NCBI RefSeq assembly: GCF_016651105.1
Contig: NZ_JAEKEL010000001.1
Location: 4,826,001 to 4,890,000, forward strand
DNA length: 64,000 bases
Source of the DNA: Pseudomonas sp. TH15
GTDB lineage: Bacteria > Pseudomonadota > Gammaproteobacteria > Pseudomonadales > Pseudomonadaceae
Reading direction: 5' to 3'
A program made the position numbers and the translations under genes. The first letter of the stretch is position 1. Each line of letters begins with the position of its first letter. Shown here piece after piece: positions 42,580 to 52,128 of the stretch. Under the pieces are notes generated by a model. It saw only the letters and a program-made list of their open reading frames with translations, did no database searches and was not told the origin of the DNA.

Positions 42580-43485
42580 ATGGATAAAATCCGCCACGTC
42601 CCTTCCCTGCAAGGCCTTCAGGCATTGGTGGAGGTCGCTGACTCCGGCAGCTTCACTCAAGCGGCGCAAAAGCTCTGCCTGACCCAAAGTGCCGTGAGCC
42701 GAAAAATCCAGCAGTTGGAGGCTCACTTCGGCGTGCCACTTTTTGTGAGGAGCAGCCGTAGCCTTCAACTGACCACGGAAGGCGAACTGGTGCTGGCAAG
42801 TGCGCGCAACATCCTGGGGCAACTGATAACCCTCGAAGATCGACTGTCCCCGCAAAAGCGACCCTTTCGCATACGCATGCACGTGTCGCTGGCGGTTCGC
42901 TGGTTGCTGCCGAAACTGAGCGACTTCTACCTGCGCCACCCGGACGTTTCCCTGTCGATCGAAACCGTGGCCACGGAAATCGTCGAACCGGCCAGCGACA
43001 GCGACGCCTACATCCTCTACCTGCCCGAGCCGTCGAACGACCCGGCCAGCCTGACCCTGTTCGAGGAAGCGCTGGTGCCGGTGTGTTCACCCACCCTCGC
43101 GCACGCACCGCGCTCGATCGACGAGTTGCAGCGTTTTGCCTTGCTGCACCGCTCGGCCGATCGCCAGGCGTGGATAGAATGGCTGGCGGCAAACGATGGA
43201 AAACCGCTGGAAGATTACCGGCACATCCCGTTCAACCTTGATGAGCTGGCTCTGGATGCGGCGGCACGAGGATTGGGCGTGGCGGTAACGGACATGACAC
43301 TGGCGGCGGAGTCGATCGAGCGAGGGGTGTTGGTGGTGCCGTTCGGCGAACCATTGCGCACGGGAGGGATTTATTCACTGAGCCTGCAACCGGCGGCAGC
43401 ATCGCACCCCGCCTGCGCCGTGGTCATGGCATGGTTTGCCGACCAGACAACAAACCCGAGGCACCTGCACCAAAACACGCCATGA
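42580..43485 (+). CDS. LysR-family regulator (GcvA-like)
   Basis: 301 residues. Helix-turn-helix at about 20-40 (FTQAAQKLCLTQSAVSRKIQ) and an effector domain with the GcvA-type ending. Divergent from the PuuB-like oxidase and polyamine-binding protein genes (157 bases between the starts), so it probably controls them. Effector presumably an amine or its derivative (inference). Confidence 0.88.
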   Translation: MDKIRHVPSLQGLQALVEVADSGSFTQAAQKLCLTQSAVSRKIQQLEAHFGVPLFVRSSRSLQLTTEGELVLASARNILGQLITLEDRLSPQKRPFRIRMHVSLAVRWLLPKLSDFYLRHPDVSLSIETVATEIVEPASDSDAYILYLPEPSNDPASLTLFEEALVPVCSPTLAHAPRSIDELQRFALLHRSADRQAWIEWLAANDGKPLEDYRHIPFNLDELALDAAARGLGVAVTDMTLAAESIERGVLVVPFGEPLRTGGIYSLSLQPAAASHPACAVVMAWFADQTTNPRHLHQNTP

Positions 43486-43495
43486 ACACTCCCAT

Positions 43496-43510
43496 GTAGG
43501 AGCTGCTGCG
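43496..43510. repeat. Partial family B arm
   Basis: GTAGGAGCTGCTGCG, a short remnant of the family B sequence, close to the 3' end of the cytochrome c gene. Confidence 0.5.
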
Positions 43511-43512
43511 GA

Positions 43513-43896
43513 TTACTTGAAGGTCTGCAAATACGCCAGCAGGTTGTCGAGTTTTTCTTCGTCACTCAGCCCCCAGAAAATCATCCGCGTGCCCGGTACG
43601 ACGCCTTTGGGATCTTTGAGATACGCCGTCAGTGTGTCGCGATCCCAGGTCACGCCGGAGTTTTTCATCGCATCGGAATACACGTAGTTGGCCGAGGTCC
43701 CGGCGGGTCGGCCGAAGATGCCGTTGAGTTGCGGACCGAACCCCGGGCGAGCTGATTCGCCGACCTGATGGCAGCCGCCACACAAGCGCGGGAAGATTTT
43801 CGCGCCAGCCTCCGGGTCGCCTGCTGCGTGGACGCCTGCGCTGAAAAAAGCTGCGGTGAAGATCAGGGCAAAAGACAGTGACGCGGTGTTTTTCAT
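43513..43896 (-). CDS. Cytochrome c, class I, exported
   Basis: 127 residues with a signal peptide cut after VHA (about residue 24). Haem-binding CGGCH is C39-H43 and the likely Met ligand is M105 (GTRMIFWG). The size and MIFWG ending resemble cytochrome c2/c550 electron carriers. ATG 43894-43896 is used because the signal peptide starts there. Alone, with no cytochrome genes around; serves as a periplasmic electron carrier. Downstream partner unknown. Confidence 0.88.
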   Translation of the reverse strand: MKNTASLSFALIFTAAFFSAGVHAAGDPEAGAKIFPRLCGGCHQVGESARPGFGPQLNGIFGRPAGTSANYVYSDAMKNSGVTWDRDTLTAYLKDPKGVVPGTRMIFWGLSDEEKLDNLLAYLQTFK

Positions 43897-43944
43897 CGGA
43901 CGATCCAGGACGGTGTAATGCAATTGAGGCAAGGCTAACATTTT

Positions 43945-44035
43945 GTGGCGAGGGAGCTCGCTCCCGCTGGATTGCGAGGCGATCCCGAATGTTGGGCCAG
44001 TTGCGCAGTCCAGCGGGAGCGAGCTGCCTCGCCAC
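43945..44035. repeat. Family C inverted repeat (GTGGCGAGGGAGCTCGCTCC)
   Basis: GTGGCGAGGGAGCTCGCTCC and its complement GGGAGCGAGCTGCCTCGCCA enclose about 45 bases. It is a third type of Pseudomonas REP-like element, located between the cytochrome c and MocR genes. Confidence 0.8.
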
Positions 44036-44056
44036 AGGGTTTTTACCGAGATGGTT

Positions 44057-45388
44057 TTACAGATAGGCAGCGATGATCTTCCTGACGGTGATCAATGCCT
44101 GGCGCAACAGCGCCATATCCACCGAGCCCAGCGCCAGACGAATCGCGTGGGGCACGTGCGTCGACACCGAAAACGGCTCAGCCGTGGTGACCGAAATCTG
44201 TTCGTGCATCAACTCGACGACAATCTGATCGGCGCGCACGTCTTCCGGCAGCGGCAGCCACACAAAGTACGAGGACGGATGACCGATGCAGGTCAGCCCC
44301 TGGAGCAACTCGACCGCCAATGCCTGACGCGCCTTGGCATCGTTGCGCTTTTGCTCTTCAAGCTCGATGACCGTGCCGTCATCGAGCCACGCGCACACCA
44401 TCGCGGTCATCACACCGGGCGTGTTCCAGGTAGTGGCGCGAATGATCCGCTCCAGCGCCGGCACCGTTGGCAGCGGCGCGGCAATGAAGCCCACGCGCAG
44501 GCCGGTGGCAATATTCTTGGAAAGTCCCGAGACGTAAACAGTACGCTCCGGCGCCAGTTCGACCAGCGCAGGCGGCGGGTTTTCTACCAGAAACGCGTAG
44601 GCCGCGTCTTCGATGATCGTCAGTTCATGCCGCCGGGCAATCGCCACCAATTGCTCGCGCTGCTCGATCGGCATGACCCAGCCCAGCGGATTGTGCAGCG
44701 TCGGCATGCTGTACACGGCGCGTACCGAGCGATGCCGACACAGTTTGTCCAACGCCAGCAGATCCGGCCCCTGAGCGCTGACCGGAATCGGCACGATCTC
44801 CAGATGCAGCGCCTCCGCCAGCACCTTGAACCCGGAATAGGTCAGCGCGTCCGCCGCAATCACATCACCGGGCCTGAGTATTGCCATCAGCGCCACCGCC
44901 AACCCTTGCTGGGCGCCATTGACGATCAGCACTTGCTCGGCATCGACATTCACCCCACGGCTCAGCAGGTGCCGCGCGACCGAGGCGCGTTCGTGCGCGC
45001 GGCCTGCATGCGGTTGATAGCGCAGCAACGCTTCGAGGTCGCCGGACAGCGCCAATTGCCTTAGCGCCGTGCGCAGCAACTCGGCCTGACCGGGCAACGA
45101 CGGATAATTGAAATTGAGGTCGATCATGCCGACCGCGACGTCTTTCTGATCAATGCCCTGCCCCGGCGACAACGAGGTTTCGCGCACAAAGGTGCCGCGC
45201 CCGGTTTCGCCGCTGACCAGCCCCATCGCCTCCAATTCGGCGTAAACCCGCGAGGCGGTGACCAGCGCCAGCCCATGCGCTGACGCCAGTTGCCGGTGGG
45301 TGGGCAGCCGCATACCCGGTGGCAATCGACCGGCGCGAATGTCCGCCGCGTAGGTGTCGACAAGCGTCTTGTAGCGAGCGCGCGGCAT
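44057..45388 (-). CDS. MocR-type (GntR + aminotransferase) transcriptional regulator
   Basis: 443 residues from ATG 45386-45388. The N-terminal 70 residues are a GntR winged helix (MRLPTHRQLASAHGLALVTA), and the rest is a class I/II aminotransferase fold with the PLP-binding Lys in VSGLSKNIATGLRVGF. MocR proteins use bound PLP as a sensor. Divergent from an EamA transporter (90 bases between starts), which is likely its target. Upstream Shine-Dalgarno is weak. Confidence 0.9.
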   Translation of the reverse strand: MPRARYKTLVDTYAADIRAGRLPPGMRLPTHRQLASAHGLALVTASRVYAELEAMGLVSGETGRGTFVRETSLSPGQGIDQKDVAVGMIDLNFNYPSLPGQAELLRTALRQLALSGDLEALLRYQPHAGRAHERASVARHLLSRGVNVDAEQVLIVNGAQQGLAVALMAILRPGDVIAADALTYSGFKVLAEALHLEIVPIPVSAQGPDLLALDKLCRHRSVRAVYSMPTLHNPLGWVMPIEQREQLVAIARRHELTIIEDAAYAFLVENPPPALVELAPERTVYVSGLSKNIATGLRVGFIAAPLPTVPALERIIRATTWNTPGVMTAMVCAWLDDGTVIELEEQKRNDAKARQALAVELLQGLTCIGHPSSYFVWLPLPEDVRADQIVVELMHEQISVTTAEPFSVSTHVPHAIRLALGSVDMALLRQALITVRKIIAAYL

Positions 45389-45478
45389 AGGGCGATGTAT
45401 CCATGACAATTCTTTGATTGTCCTGATTCTCGTCCCTAGGATGGCCGCAACGCAACCCACCTCTGAGCGCGAACTCGT

Positions 45479-46372
45479 ATGGAACGAACCTCAAACCTGG
45501 CCCAACCGGCCCTGGAAAAAACCAGCGGCTGGATCAACGGTTTTATCGGCGTATTGATCTTCAGCGGCTCATTGCCAGCCACGCGAGTGGCGGTGCTGGA
45601 ATTCGATCCGGTGTTTCTGACGGTGGTGCGTGCAGCTATTGCCGGGGTGGTGGCGTTAGCCTTGTTGGGGTTGTTTCGCGAGCGCCGCCCGGCGCGACAT
45701 CAATGGCTGTCGCTGTTCATTGTGGCGATGGGCGTGGTGCTCGGTTTTCCGTTGTTGACCGCCCTGGCATTGCAGCACGTGACGTCGGCGCATTCGATTG
45801 TGTTTGTCGGATTGCTACCGCTGGCGACGGCGATTTTCGGCGTGCTGCGCGGTGGTGAGCGACCAAAGCGGGCCTTCTGGCTGTTCTCGATCCTCGGCAG
45901 TTTGCTGGTGGTCGGTTATGCGGTTTCTAAAGGACTGACCGCCTCGCCCAAAGGCGACCTGCTGATGCTGCTGGCGGTGGTGGTTTGCGGGCTCGGGTAT
46001 GCCGAAGGGGCAAAACTATCCAGAACCCTCGGCGGTTGGCAGGTGATTTGTTGGGCGTTGCTGGTGTCGTTGCCGGTGATGGCGGCGCTGACCTGGTTTT
46101 TGCTGCCCGCGTCGTTTTCGACGGTCAGCACACCGGCCTGGCTGAGCCTGGCGTATGTCTCGCTGTTCAGCATGCTGATCGGTTTCGTTTTCTGGTATCG
46201 CGGGCTGGCCCAAGGCGGAATTGCCGCCGTGGGCCAGCTTCAGTTGCTGCAACCGTTTTTTGGCTTGGCGCTGGCCGCCACGCTACTGCACGAGCAGGTC
46301 AGCCTGGGCATGCTGGGGGTCACCGTTGCGGTGATCCTTTGTGTGGCCGGGGCGAGGAAGTTCGCCAAATAA
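45479..46372 (+). CDS. EamA/DMT-family transporter
   Basis: 297 residues with ten predicted helices in two EamA repeats (FIGVLIFSGSLPATRVAVLE; LQLLQPFFGLALAATLLHEQ). Drug/metabolite exporter superfamily, often exporting amino acids or small metabolites. Divergent from a MocR regulator, so possibly controlled by it. Substrate not known. Confidence 0.9.
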   Translation: MERTSNLAQPALEKTSGWINGFIGVLIFSGSLPATRVAVLEFDPVFLTVVRAAIAGVVALALLGLFRERRPARHQWLSLFIVAMGVVLGFPLLTALALQHVTSAHSIVFVGLLPLATAIFGVLRGGERPKRAFWLFSILGSLLVVGYAVSKGLTASPKGDLLMLLAVVVCGLGYAEGAKLSRTLGGWQVICWALLVSLPVMAALTWFLLPASFSTVSTPAWLSLAYVSLFSMLIGFVFWYRGLAQGGIAAVGQLQLLQPFFGLALAATLLHEQVSLGMLGVTVAVILCVAGARKFAK

Positions 46373-46375
46373 CCT

Positions 46376-46492
46376 TCAGGCGTCAGCCTTCCACGCGTGA
46401 AACCCGAGGCCGATATTGCGGTAAAACAGAGGAGCAACCGTGGCACCGGTAACGTTGGCGGTCTTCGCCACAAATCGTTTTGTCTGCGCCAT
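46376..46492 (-). CDS. Possible 38-residue protein
   Basis: A frame from ATG 46490-46492 to TGA 46376-46378 gives MAQTKRFVAKTANVTGATVA followed by PLFYRNIGLGFHAWKADA. The composition is protein-like, but no good ribosome binding site is seen and no family is recognised. It fills the gap between the EamA gene and the hybrid kinase gene. Low confidence. Confidence 0.3.
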   Translation of the reverse strand: MAQTKRFVAKTANVTGATVAPLFYRNIGLGFHAWKADA

Positions 46493-46612
46493 CGTGTCAT
46501 GATGCCCAAAGGCCCGAAAATCTGCTTCGCAACGAAGCATCTGGCGTGCTGGAAAAAACAGCAGCGGCAAGGGTCTTTCATTACAAGCTGACGTCAGGAA
46601 AGACACTCCCGC

Positions 46613-48801
46613 ATGACAGACTGGTTGCAAAACGAAGGCAAGATGGCCGATCTGATTCGGCGGCACGACTGGGCGAAAACGCCCCTCGGCCCATTGGAAA
46701 ACTGGCCCGACGTGCTCAAGACAACAGTCTCTCTGAGTCTCGGCTCGCATTTTCCGCAGGCCATCGTCTGGGGCGCGGAACTGGTGACGTTGTTCAACGA
46801 CGCCTTCGTGCCCATTCTTGGCAACAAACCGCAAGCGCTGGGACGCCCCTTCAGTGAAATCTGGGAGGAAGCCTGGACCGAAATCAGCACGATTGCCGAT
46901 GCCGCCTTCGCAGGCAAGGCCACTTACATCGAAAACTTTCCGTTGCAAGTCGAACGTGGAAGCGGCCGGGAACAGGCGTACTTCACCTTCTGCTACAGCC
47001 CGATCCGCGACCCGCTGGGCAATGTCGTAGGCCTGCTCGACACTGTCACTGAAACAACCCAGACCGTATTTCTCAACCAGCGACTGGCGGTGCTGGAGGC
47101 GATTGGCAACACCGTGGCCAACGCCACCGATGCGCAAGCCATTCTGGCGGCCAGCACGCGACTGATGGTCGAGCACTTGCAACTGTCCAACTGCGCCTAT
47201 GCCGACATGGACGCCGATGAGGATGGTTTTACCATTCGCGGCGATTGGGCGGCGCCGGGCTCGCCGAGCATTGTCGGCCATTACCACTTGCGCGATTTCG
47301 GCGACAAAGCCGTGATGCTGTTGCGCGCCGGTGAACCGCTGATCATCCACGACAACCGCACCGAACTGCCACCTGAAGCGTCCGCCACGTTCCAGGCCAT
47401 TGGTATCAGCGCAACCATCTGTATGCCGCTGATCAAACAGGGGCGACTGACCGCGCTGATGGCTATCCACGACAACGCACCGCGCGCCTGGTCGCCCTTC
47501 GAACAGACACTCTTGAGTGAAGTCACCGAGCGTTGCTGGGCGCACATCGAGCGCGTGCGCGCCGATGCCGACGTGCGTGCAGGCCTGACGGCACTGGCGG
47601 AGTTGAATGCGACGCTGGAACAACGCGTCGAAGAACGCAGCGTGCGTCTGGCCGCGGCTGAATCCGCGCTGCGGCAATCACAAAAACTCGAAGCCATCGG
47701 CCAATTGACCGGCGGTGTCGCGCACGATTTCAACAACCTGCTGACGATCATTCGCTCGTCGGTGGATTTTCTGCGCCAGCCCGACCTCGCACCAGAACGC
47801 CGCCAACGCTACATGCGTGCGGTGTCCGACACCGTCGAACGCGCGGCCAAGCTGACCAGCCAATTGCTCGCCTTCGCAAGGCGCCAGCCGCTGAATCCGC
47901 AAGTGGTCAATGCCGGTGAACGCCTGGCAAATATTGGTGAAATGCTCGAATCCGTCACCGGCGCGCAGATTCATATCAGCGTCGAACAGCCTGAACAGCC
48001 CTGCTACATCCATGTTGACCTGAGCCAGTTCGAAACGGCACTGATCAATATCGCTCTGAATGCCAGAGATGCGATGGAGGGCCAGGGCTCGCTGAAGTTG
48101 TGCCTGGAGGGCGGCAAGCCGCTGCCAGCGATTCGTGGGCATGCCGGTTCGCACAGCCTTTTTGTGGCGATCACGCTAACGGACAACGGCTCGGGCATCG
48201 ACACAAGAACCCTTGAGCACATTTTCGAACCGTTCTTCACCACCAAGGAAGTCGGCAAAGGCACGGGGCTCGGGCTGTCGCAGGTGTTCGGTTTCGCCAA
48301 GCAGTCCGGCGGCACCGTCGATGTCGCCAGCGTGATCGGCGAAGGCACGGTGTTCACCCTATACCTGCCACAAGTCACGGCCGCTGCCAGTACCGCCGCA
48401 CCCCCGTGGACGCAGGCGACCCGGCACCCGCGGAGCGCAACAGGCATCGGATACTGGTGGTTGAAGACAATCTGGAGGTCGGCCGCTTCGCCAATCAGAT
48501 CCTGCAGGACCTTGGTTTTGAAACCGCCTGGGCCAGCAACGCTGAACAAGCTCTGCAACTGGCCGGCGCCGACGCAATGGCGTTCGACGCGGTGTTTTCC
48601 GACGTGGTCATGCCGGGTATCAGTGGCGTCGCACTGGCCAAAGAGTTACGGCGGCGGCGCCCCGACCTGCCGATAATTCTGACCTCCGGTTACAGCGAGG
48701 AACTGGCGCGCAGCGGTTATGAAGGTTTCGAGTTTCTTGCCAAACCCTACTCCGCCGATCAGGTCTCGCGCATTCTCGGCAAGACCTGGCGCAAGGACTG
48801 A
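46613..48801 (+). pseudogene. Hybrid sensor histidine kinase with receiver, split by a one-base frameshift
   Basis: The first frame (46613-48402) encodes a PAS-like domain (about 30-150), a GAF domain (about 160-315), a coiled coil, H371 in GGVAHDFNNLL and an ATPase domain with GTGLGLSQVFG. After PQVTAAASTAAP the frame changes. The second frame (from 48406) is a receiver: RHRILVVEDNLEVGRFANQI, phosphoacceptor Asp in FSDVVMPG, Lys in LAKPYS. The five-C run at 48401-48405 is the likely break; a sixth C gives one 729-residue hybrid kinase. This may be a sequencing error. It could instead be two proteins, the second starting with GTG at 48406, but without a ribosome binding site. Confidence 0.8.
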
Positions 48802-48808
48802 GCGCAGC

Positions 48809-50254
48809 TCAGTCGTGACGCTCGCCCGCGCGTTTGAGCATCTGCTTGCAGCGCTCCGACAGGTGAAACACCCGCAGATGCTTGCCGGCCTTGGCGTAGC
48901 GTTCACGCAAAGTCTTCAGCGCGGCGATGGCTGAGTAGTCGACGAAGCTCAAGTGACGGCAATCGAGGGTCACTTGAGCGGGATCGTTGGCCGGATCGAA
49001 CTGGTTGAGAAACGGCGCCGTTGAGGCGAAAAACAACGTGCCGTGCAAACGATAGAGTTTGCTGCCGTCGGTTTCCAGATGCGTGTCGGCGTACAGCTCA
49101 CGGGCCTGCTGCCAGGCGAAGTTGAGCGCGGCAATGATGATCCCGCAGAGCACGGCGGTGGCCAGATCGGTGAACACAGTGATGGTGGTCACGGCGATGA
49201 TCACCAACACATCGTTGAGCGGCACTTTGTTGATCACCCGCAGCGAGGCCCAGGCGAAAGTTTGCTGCGACACCACGAACATCACGCCGACCAATGCCGC
49301 CAGCGGAATGCGCTCGATCAGCGGTGACAGGAACAGCACGAACAGCAGAATCATCACCCCGGCGACCACGCCGGAAAGTCGACCACGACCGCCAGAACTG
49401 AGGTTGATCACGGTCTGGCCGATCATCGCGCAGCCGCCCATGCCGCCGAACACACCCGACACCATATTCGCCGCGCCCAGCGCCACGCACTCGCGATCCG
49501 GGTAGCCGCGACTCTCGGTGATTTCGTCGGTGAGATTCAGCGTCAGCAGGGTTTCCAGCAGGCCGACCAGCGCCATCAAAATCGCGTAAGGCGCGATGAT
49601 GCGCAGGGTTTCAAGGTTCCAGGGAATGTCCGGCAGCGCGAAGCCCGGCAAGCCGCCGGCAATGTGCGCCATGTCCCCCAATGTGCGCGTCGGCAAGCCA
49701 AGCAAGTAGACCGCCAACCCGACGCCGAGAATCGCCACCAGTGCCGGCGGCACCGCGCGGGTCAGGCGCGGCAGCAGGTAAACGATGGCCATCGTCAGCG
49801 TCACCAAACCGCTCATCACGTAAAGCGGTGTGCCGCTGAGCCAGGTGTCGCCACTCTTGAAGTGCTCCAGTTGTGCCAACGCAATAATGATCGCCAGGCC
49901 ATTCACAAAACCGAGCATCACCGGGTGCGGCACCATGCGCACCAGTTTGCCCAGCCGCAGCAACCCGAACGCCATCATGATCAACCCGCCCAGCAACACC
50001 GTGGCCAGCAAATACTGCACGCCGTGCTGCACCACCAGCGCAACGATCACCACCGCCATCGACCCGGCCGCACCGGACACCATTCCCGGCCGACCGCCGA
50101 ACAAAGCAGTCAATGTGCAAATGATGAATGCGCCGTACAGCCCCATCAGCGGATTGAGGTGGGCGACCAGCGCGAAGGCGATGCATTCGGGCAGCAAGGC
50201 GAAGGATGTAGTGAGCCCGGCCAGGGCATCGGCGCGTAGACGTTGAGGTTTCAT
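48809..50254 (-). CDS. SulP-family anion transporter with STAS domain
   Basis: 481 residues. The membrane part (1-370) begins ADALAGLTTSFALLPECIAF, a SulP signature, and has about 10-12 helices. A C-terminal STAS domain (about 385-475, DPAQVTLDCRHLSFVDYSAI) follows. Family role: sulfate, bicarbonate or other anion uptake. It ends seven bases after the hybrid kinase gene (convergent). No partner genes identify its anion. Confidence 0.9.
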   Translation of the reverse strand: MKPQRLRADALAGLTTSFALLPECIAFALVAHLNPLMGLYGAFIICTLTALFGGRPGMVSGAAGSMAVVIVALVVQHGVQYLLATVLLGGLIMMAFGLLRLGKLVRMVPHPVMLGFVNGLAIIIALAQLEHFKSGDTWLSGTPLYVMSGLVTLTMAIVYLLPRLTRAVPPALVAILGVGLAVYLLGLPTRTLGDMAHIAGGLPGFALPDIPWNLETLRIIAPYAILMALVGLLETLLTLNLTDEITESRGYPDRECVALGAANMVSGVFGGMGGCAMIGQTVINLSSGGRGRLSGVVAGVMILLFVLFLSPLIERIPLAALVGVMFVVSQQTFAWASLRVINKVPLNDVLVIIAVTTITVFTDLATAVLCGIIIAALNFAWQQARELYADTHLETDGSKLYRLHGTLFFASTAPFLNQFDPANDPAQVTLDCRHLSFVDYSAIAALKTLRERYAKAGKHLRVFHLSERCKQMLKRAGERHD

Positions 50255-50411
50255 GGCTTACCTGATTGAGCGGCCAACGAGCATGGCCGCCGGTGTTCGG
50301 AAGAAAAGAGGGTTGCGGATGTTACGGAATTGTCCCGGATCGGGCCAGTGTCGCTGACACCTGGCGACGCGGGCTTTATGCTGGCGCGTTTCTGTATTCG
50401 CCGAGTTCAAC

Positions 50412-50729
50412 ATGTCTGAATTTCTGACTGCCCGCGAAGTTTGCCAGCGCTTGCGCGACGCTGCGTTGGGCGTACTTGCCTGCAAAGTGTGCGAAGCGCC
50501 GACCGAGGCCGGACTGGTCACGGTCGATATCGAGGGTTGGCGCCTGCTGCTGGATTTTACCGATGGGCGTTTGCATCACTGTGAATACGCCCGCCACTGC
50601 GACGGGCAGGAAGGCGCGCTGGATACATGGCAGCGTTATGGCACTGATCCGGTGAATTTGCTCAGTACCTGGGAATTGGCGCAAATCGAGAACTTGCTGA
50701 TGGCTCAGATAAACAAGGTTGCTCGATGA
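50412..50729 (+). CDS. Uncharacterised 105-residue protein
   Basis: A soluble protein: FLTAREVCQRLRDAALGVLA at the start and CEYARHCDGQEGALDTWQRY in the middle. No membrane segment and no family recognised for sure; it resembles small Pseudomonas proteins without known function. Four Cys, possibly a metal or disulfide. Starts 157 bases from the divergent SulP gene. Confidence 0.7.
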   Translation: MSEFLTAREVCQRLRDAALGVLACKVCEAPTEAGLVTVDIEGWRLLLDFTDGRLHHCEYARHCDGQEGALDTWQRYGTDPVNLLSTWELAQIENLLMAQINKVAR

Positions 50730-50780
50730 TGGCACTCTGCCCATAATTCGCCTCCCTACCTATCCACGCAAGGAACTGCC

Positions 50781-51326
50781 GTGAAGAAGTCGCTGTTGTT
50801 GATCCCGATGTTGGCGCTGTTGCTGCAAGGGTGTGGCATGACCATGCTGCGCTACGAGCCGAATTACGAGAACGTCCAGAAGCTCAAGCAAACCCCGCCG
50901 CTGCATGCGATCAGCAATCCGCAGGTCACCGCTCAATCCGGTGAAGGTTCGCTGACAGTGCGCGCCAATCCGATTCGCTCGCCATCCGGCAGCATTCCGG
51001 CACACATTCAGGATGCGATCAGTGAAGAACTGCGCAAGGCCGGTCTGCTTGACCCGCAAGCTCAGCGTCAGTTGAAAGTGCTGGTGGTGAAGAACGAAAT
51101 GACCGCAGGCATGGGCACTGGCAACGGTGAACTTGCCGCACGTTTCACGTTGCTCAACGGCAATGATGTCGTGTACGACGCAACCAAGGATGTCAGCAGT
51201 CAATGGAGCAGCAGCTTCTTCGGGTTTATCGCGATCCCGAATGCGGTCAACGCTTACAACCCGATGTTGCGTGATCTGCTCAAAGAACTGTACAGCGATC
51301 CGCAGTTCATTCAGGCGTTGAAGTAA
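50781..51326 (+). CDS. Lipoprotein of unknown function
   Basis: 181 residues with a lipobox (LLLQGCGM, Cys about residue 18). The mature part is one domain: NYENVQKLKQTPPLHAISNP, then SGSIPAHIQDAISEELRKAG, and a C-terminal segment. Resembles periplasmic lipoproteins with DUF4410-like features, but I am not certain. Convergent with another lipoprotein gene. Confidence 0.75.
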   Translation: MKKSLLLIPMLALLLQGCGMTMLRYEPNYENVQKLKQTPPLHAISNPQVTAQSGEGSLTVRANPIRSPSGSIPAHIQDAISEELRKAGLLDPQAQRQLKVLVVKNEMTAGMGTGNGELAARFTLLNGNDVVYDATKDVSSQWSSSFFGFIAIPNAVNAYNPMLRDLLKELYSDPQFIQALK

Positions 51327-51331
51327 CCGAC

Positions 51332-51361
51332 AAAAAAGAGCCGCAATCGCGGCTCTTTTTT
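51332..51361. terminator. Bidirectional Rho-independent terminator
   Basis: GAGCCGC (51338-51344) / GCGGCTC (51349-51355) with an A run before and a T run after, between the two convergent lipoprotein genes. Confidence 0.88.
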
Positions 51362-51364
51362 GCT

Positions 51365-52000
51365 TCACGCCCGTGGGGTGCGGGTTTCGAGTGCCGAGTA
51401 TTTCAGGCTGTTGCTCTCGACCACTTGCTTGAGCAGCGCGTTGACCTGACGGGTGAACGTATCACTCATAGCCTCTTTAGGCGTGTTGGCCATCAGCGGG
51501 ATGAACCAGATACCGAACCAGGTGCCAATCGCATCGTGATTGCTCGCGGTCGTCAGGGCCTGGCCTTGTCCGTCCACGGCTTCTAGGCTCATGGTGTACT
51601 GATCGGTGCCGTAAGCCGGAATCACCATCATGCTGAAACCACTGATAAACGCCAGCGCCATCGAGCCGGCGTTCGGCGGATGGTTGTACACCTTCAAGCG
51701 CAGGTTGTAATCGCCAGGCTGCTTCTGGAATTCGTCGAGCGTGACACGGCCGAACAGACCGGAGTCAGTGAGAATTTTCTGCAGTTGTGGCTTGAGTTGG
51801 TCGCGCCCTTGCGGCACTTCTACCGCAGAAGCACTTTTAGGCTCACCGACGTAGAAGTCGAAATCGACGTAAACATTTGGCTTGTTGGCGTAGTTGGCCA
51901 TCGACGGCAGAGTCACCGGCGCGACTTCGTCTTTGGTGAAACTGGCGCAACCGCCCAGCGTCAGTACCAGGCCCAACGCCAGGATTTTCCCGAACTGCAT
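51365..52000 (-). CDS. Lipoprotein of unknown function
   Basis: 211 residues with a lipobox (LTLGGCASF, Cys about residue 18). The mature part has VYVDFDFYVGEPKSASAVEV and GLFGRVTLDEFQKQPGDYNL, similar to outer-membrane-associated lipoproteins. It is convergent with a lipoprotein of similar size and the two may be related in function, though their sequences do not match. RBS AGGGACGG before ATG 51998-52000. Confidence 0.75.
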   Translation of the reverse strand: MQFGKILALGLVLTLGGCASFTKDEVAPVTLPSMANYANKPNVYVDFDFYVGEPKSASAVEVPQGRDQLKPQLQKILTDSGLFGRVTLDEFQKQPGDYNLRLKVYNHPPNAGSMALAFISGFSMMVIPAYGTDQYTMSLEAVDGQGQALTTASNHDAIGTWFGIWFIPLMANTPKEAMSDTFTRQVNALLKQVVESNSLKYSALETRTPRA

Positions 52001-52128
52001 GATGTCCGTCCCTATATGAACACAGCCAAATGATGGCAATGAGCCTCTACCTCAGAAGCCGGGCGGATTCTAGAGAGAGCGAACGTCTTGGGAAAGACCG
52101 AATGGGTGAAATCGGCAAAAATATTTGC

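Noticed and set aside
46376..47677. Long minus-strand frame opposite the hybrid kinase
   Set aside because: The kinase domains are on the plus strand. Only the last 38 residues of the minus frame, which lie outside the kinase gene, could be real and are listed separately with low confidence.
48380..48410. Programmed ribosomal frameshift in the hybrid kinase
   Set aside because: A C run without a slippery heptamer, internal Shine-Dalgarno or clear downstream hairpin; an indel is the simpler reading, although not excluded.
50266..50288. Terminator at the SulP start
   Set aside because: GCGGCC/GGCCGC can pair but there is no T run and it lies at the 5' end of the SulP gene, so a terminator is unlikely.
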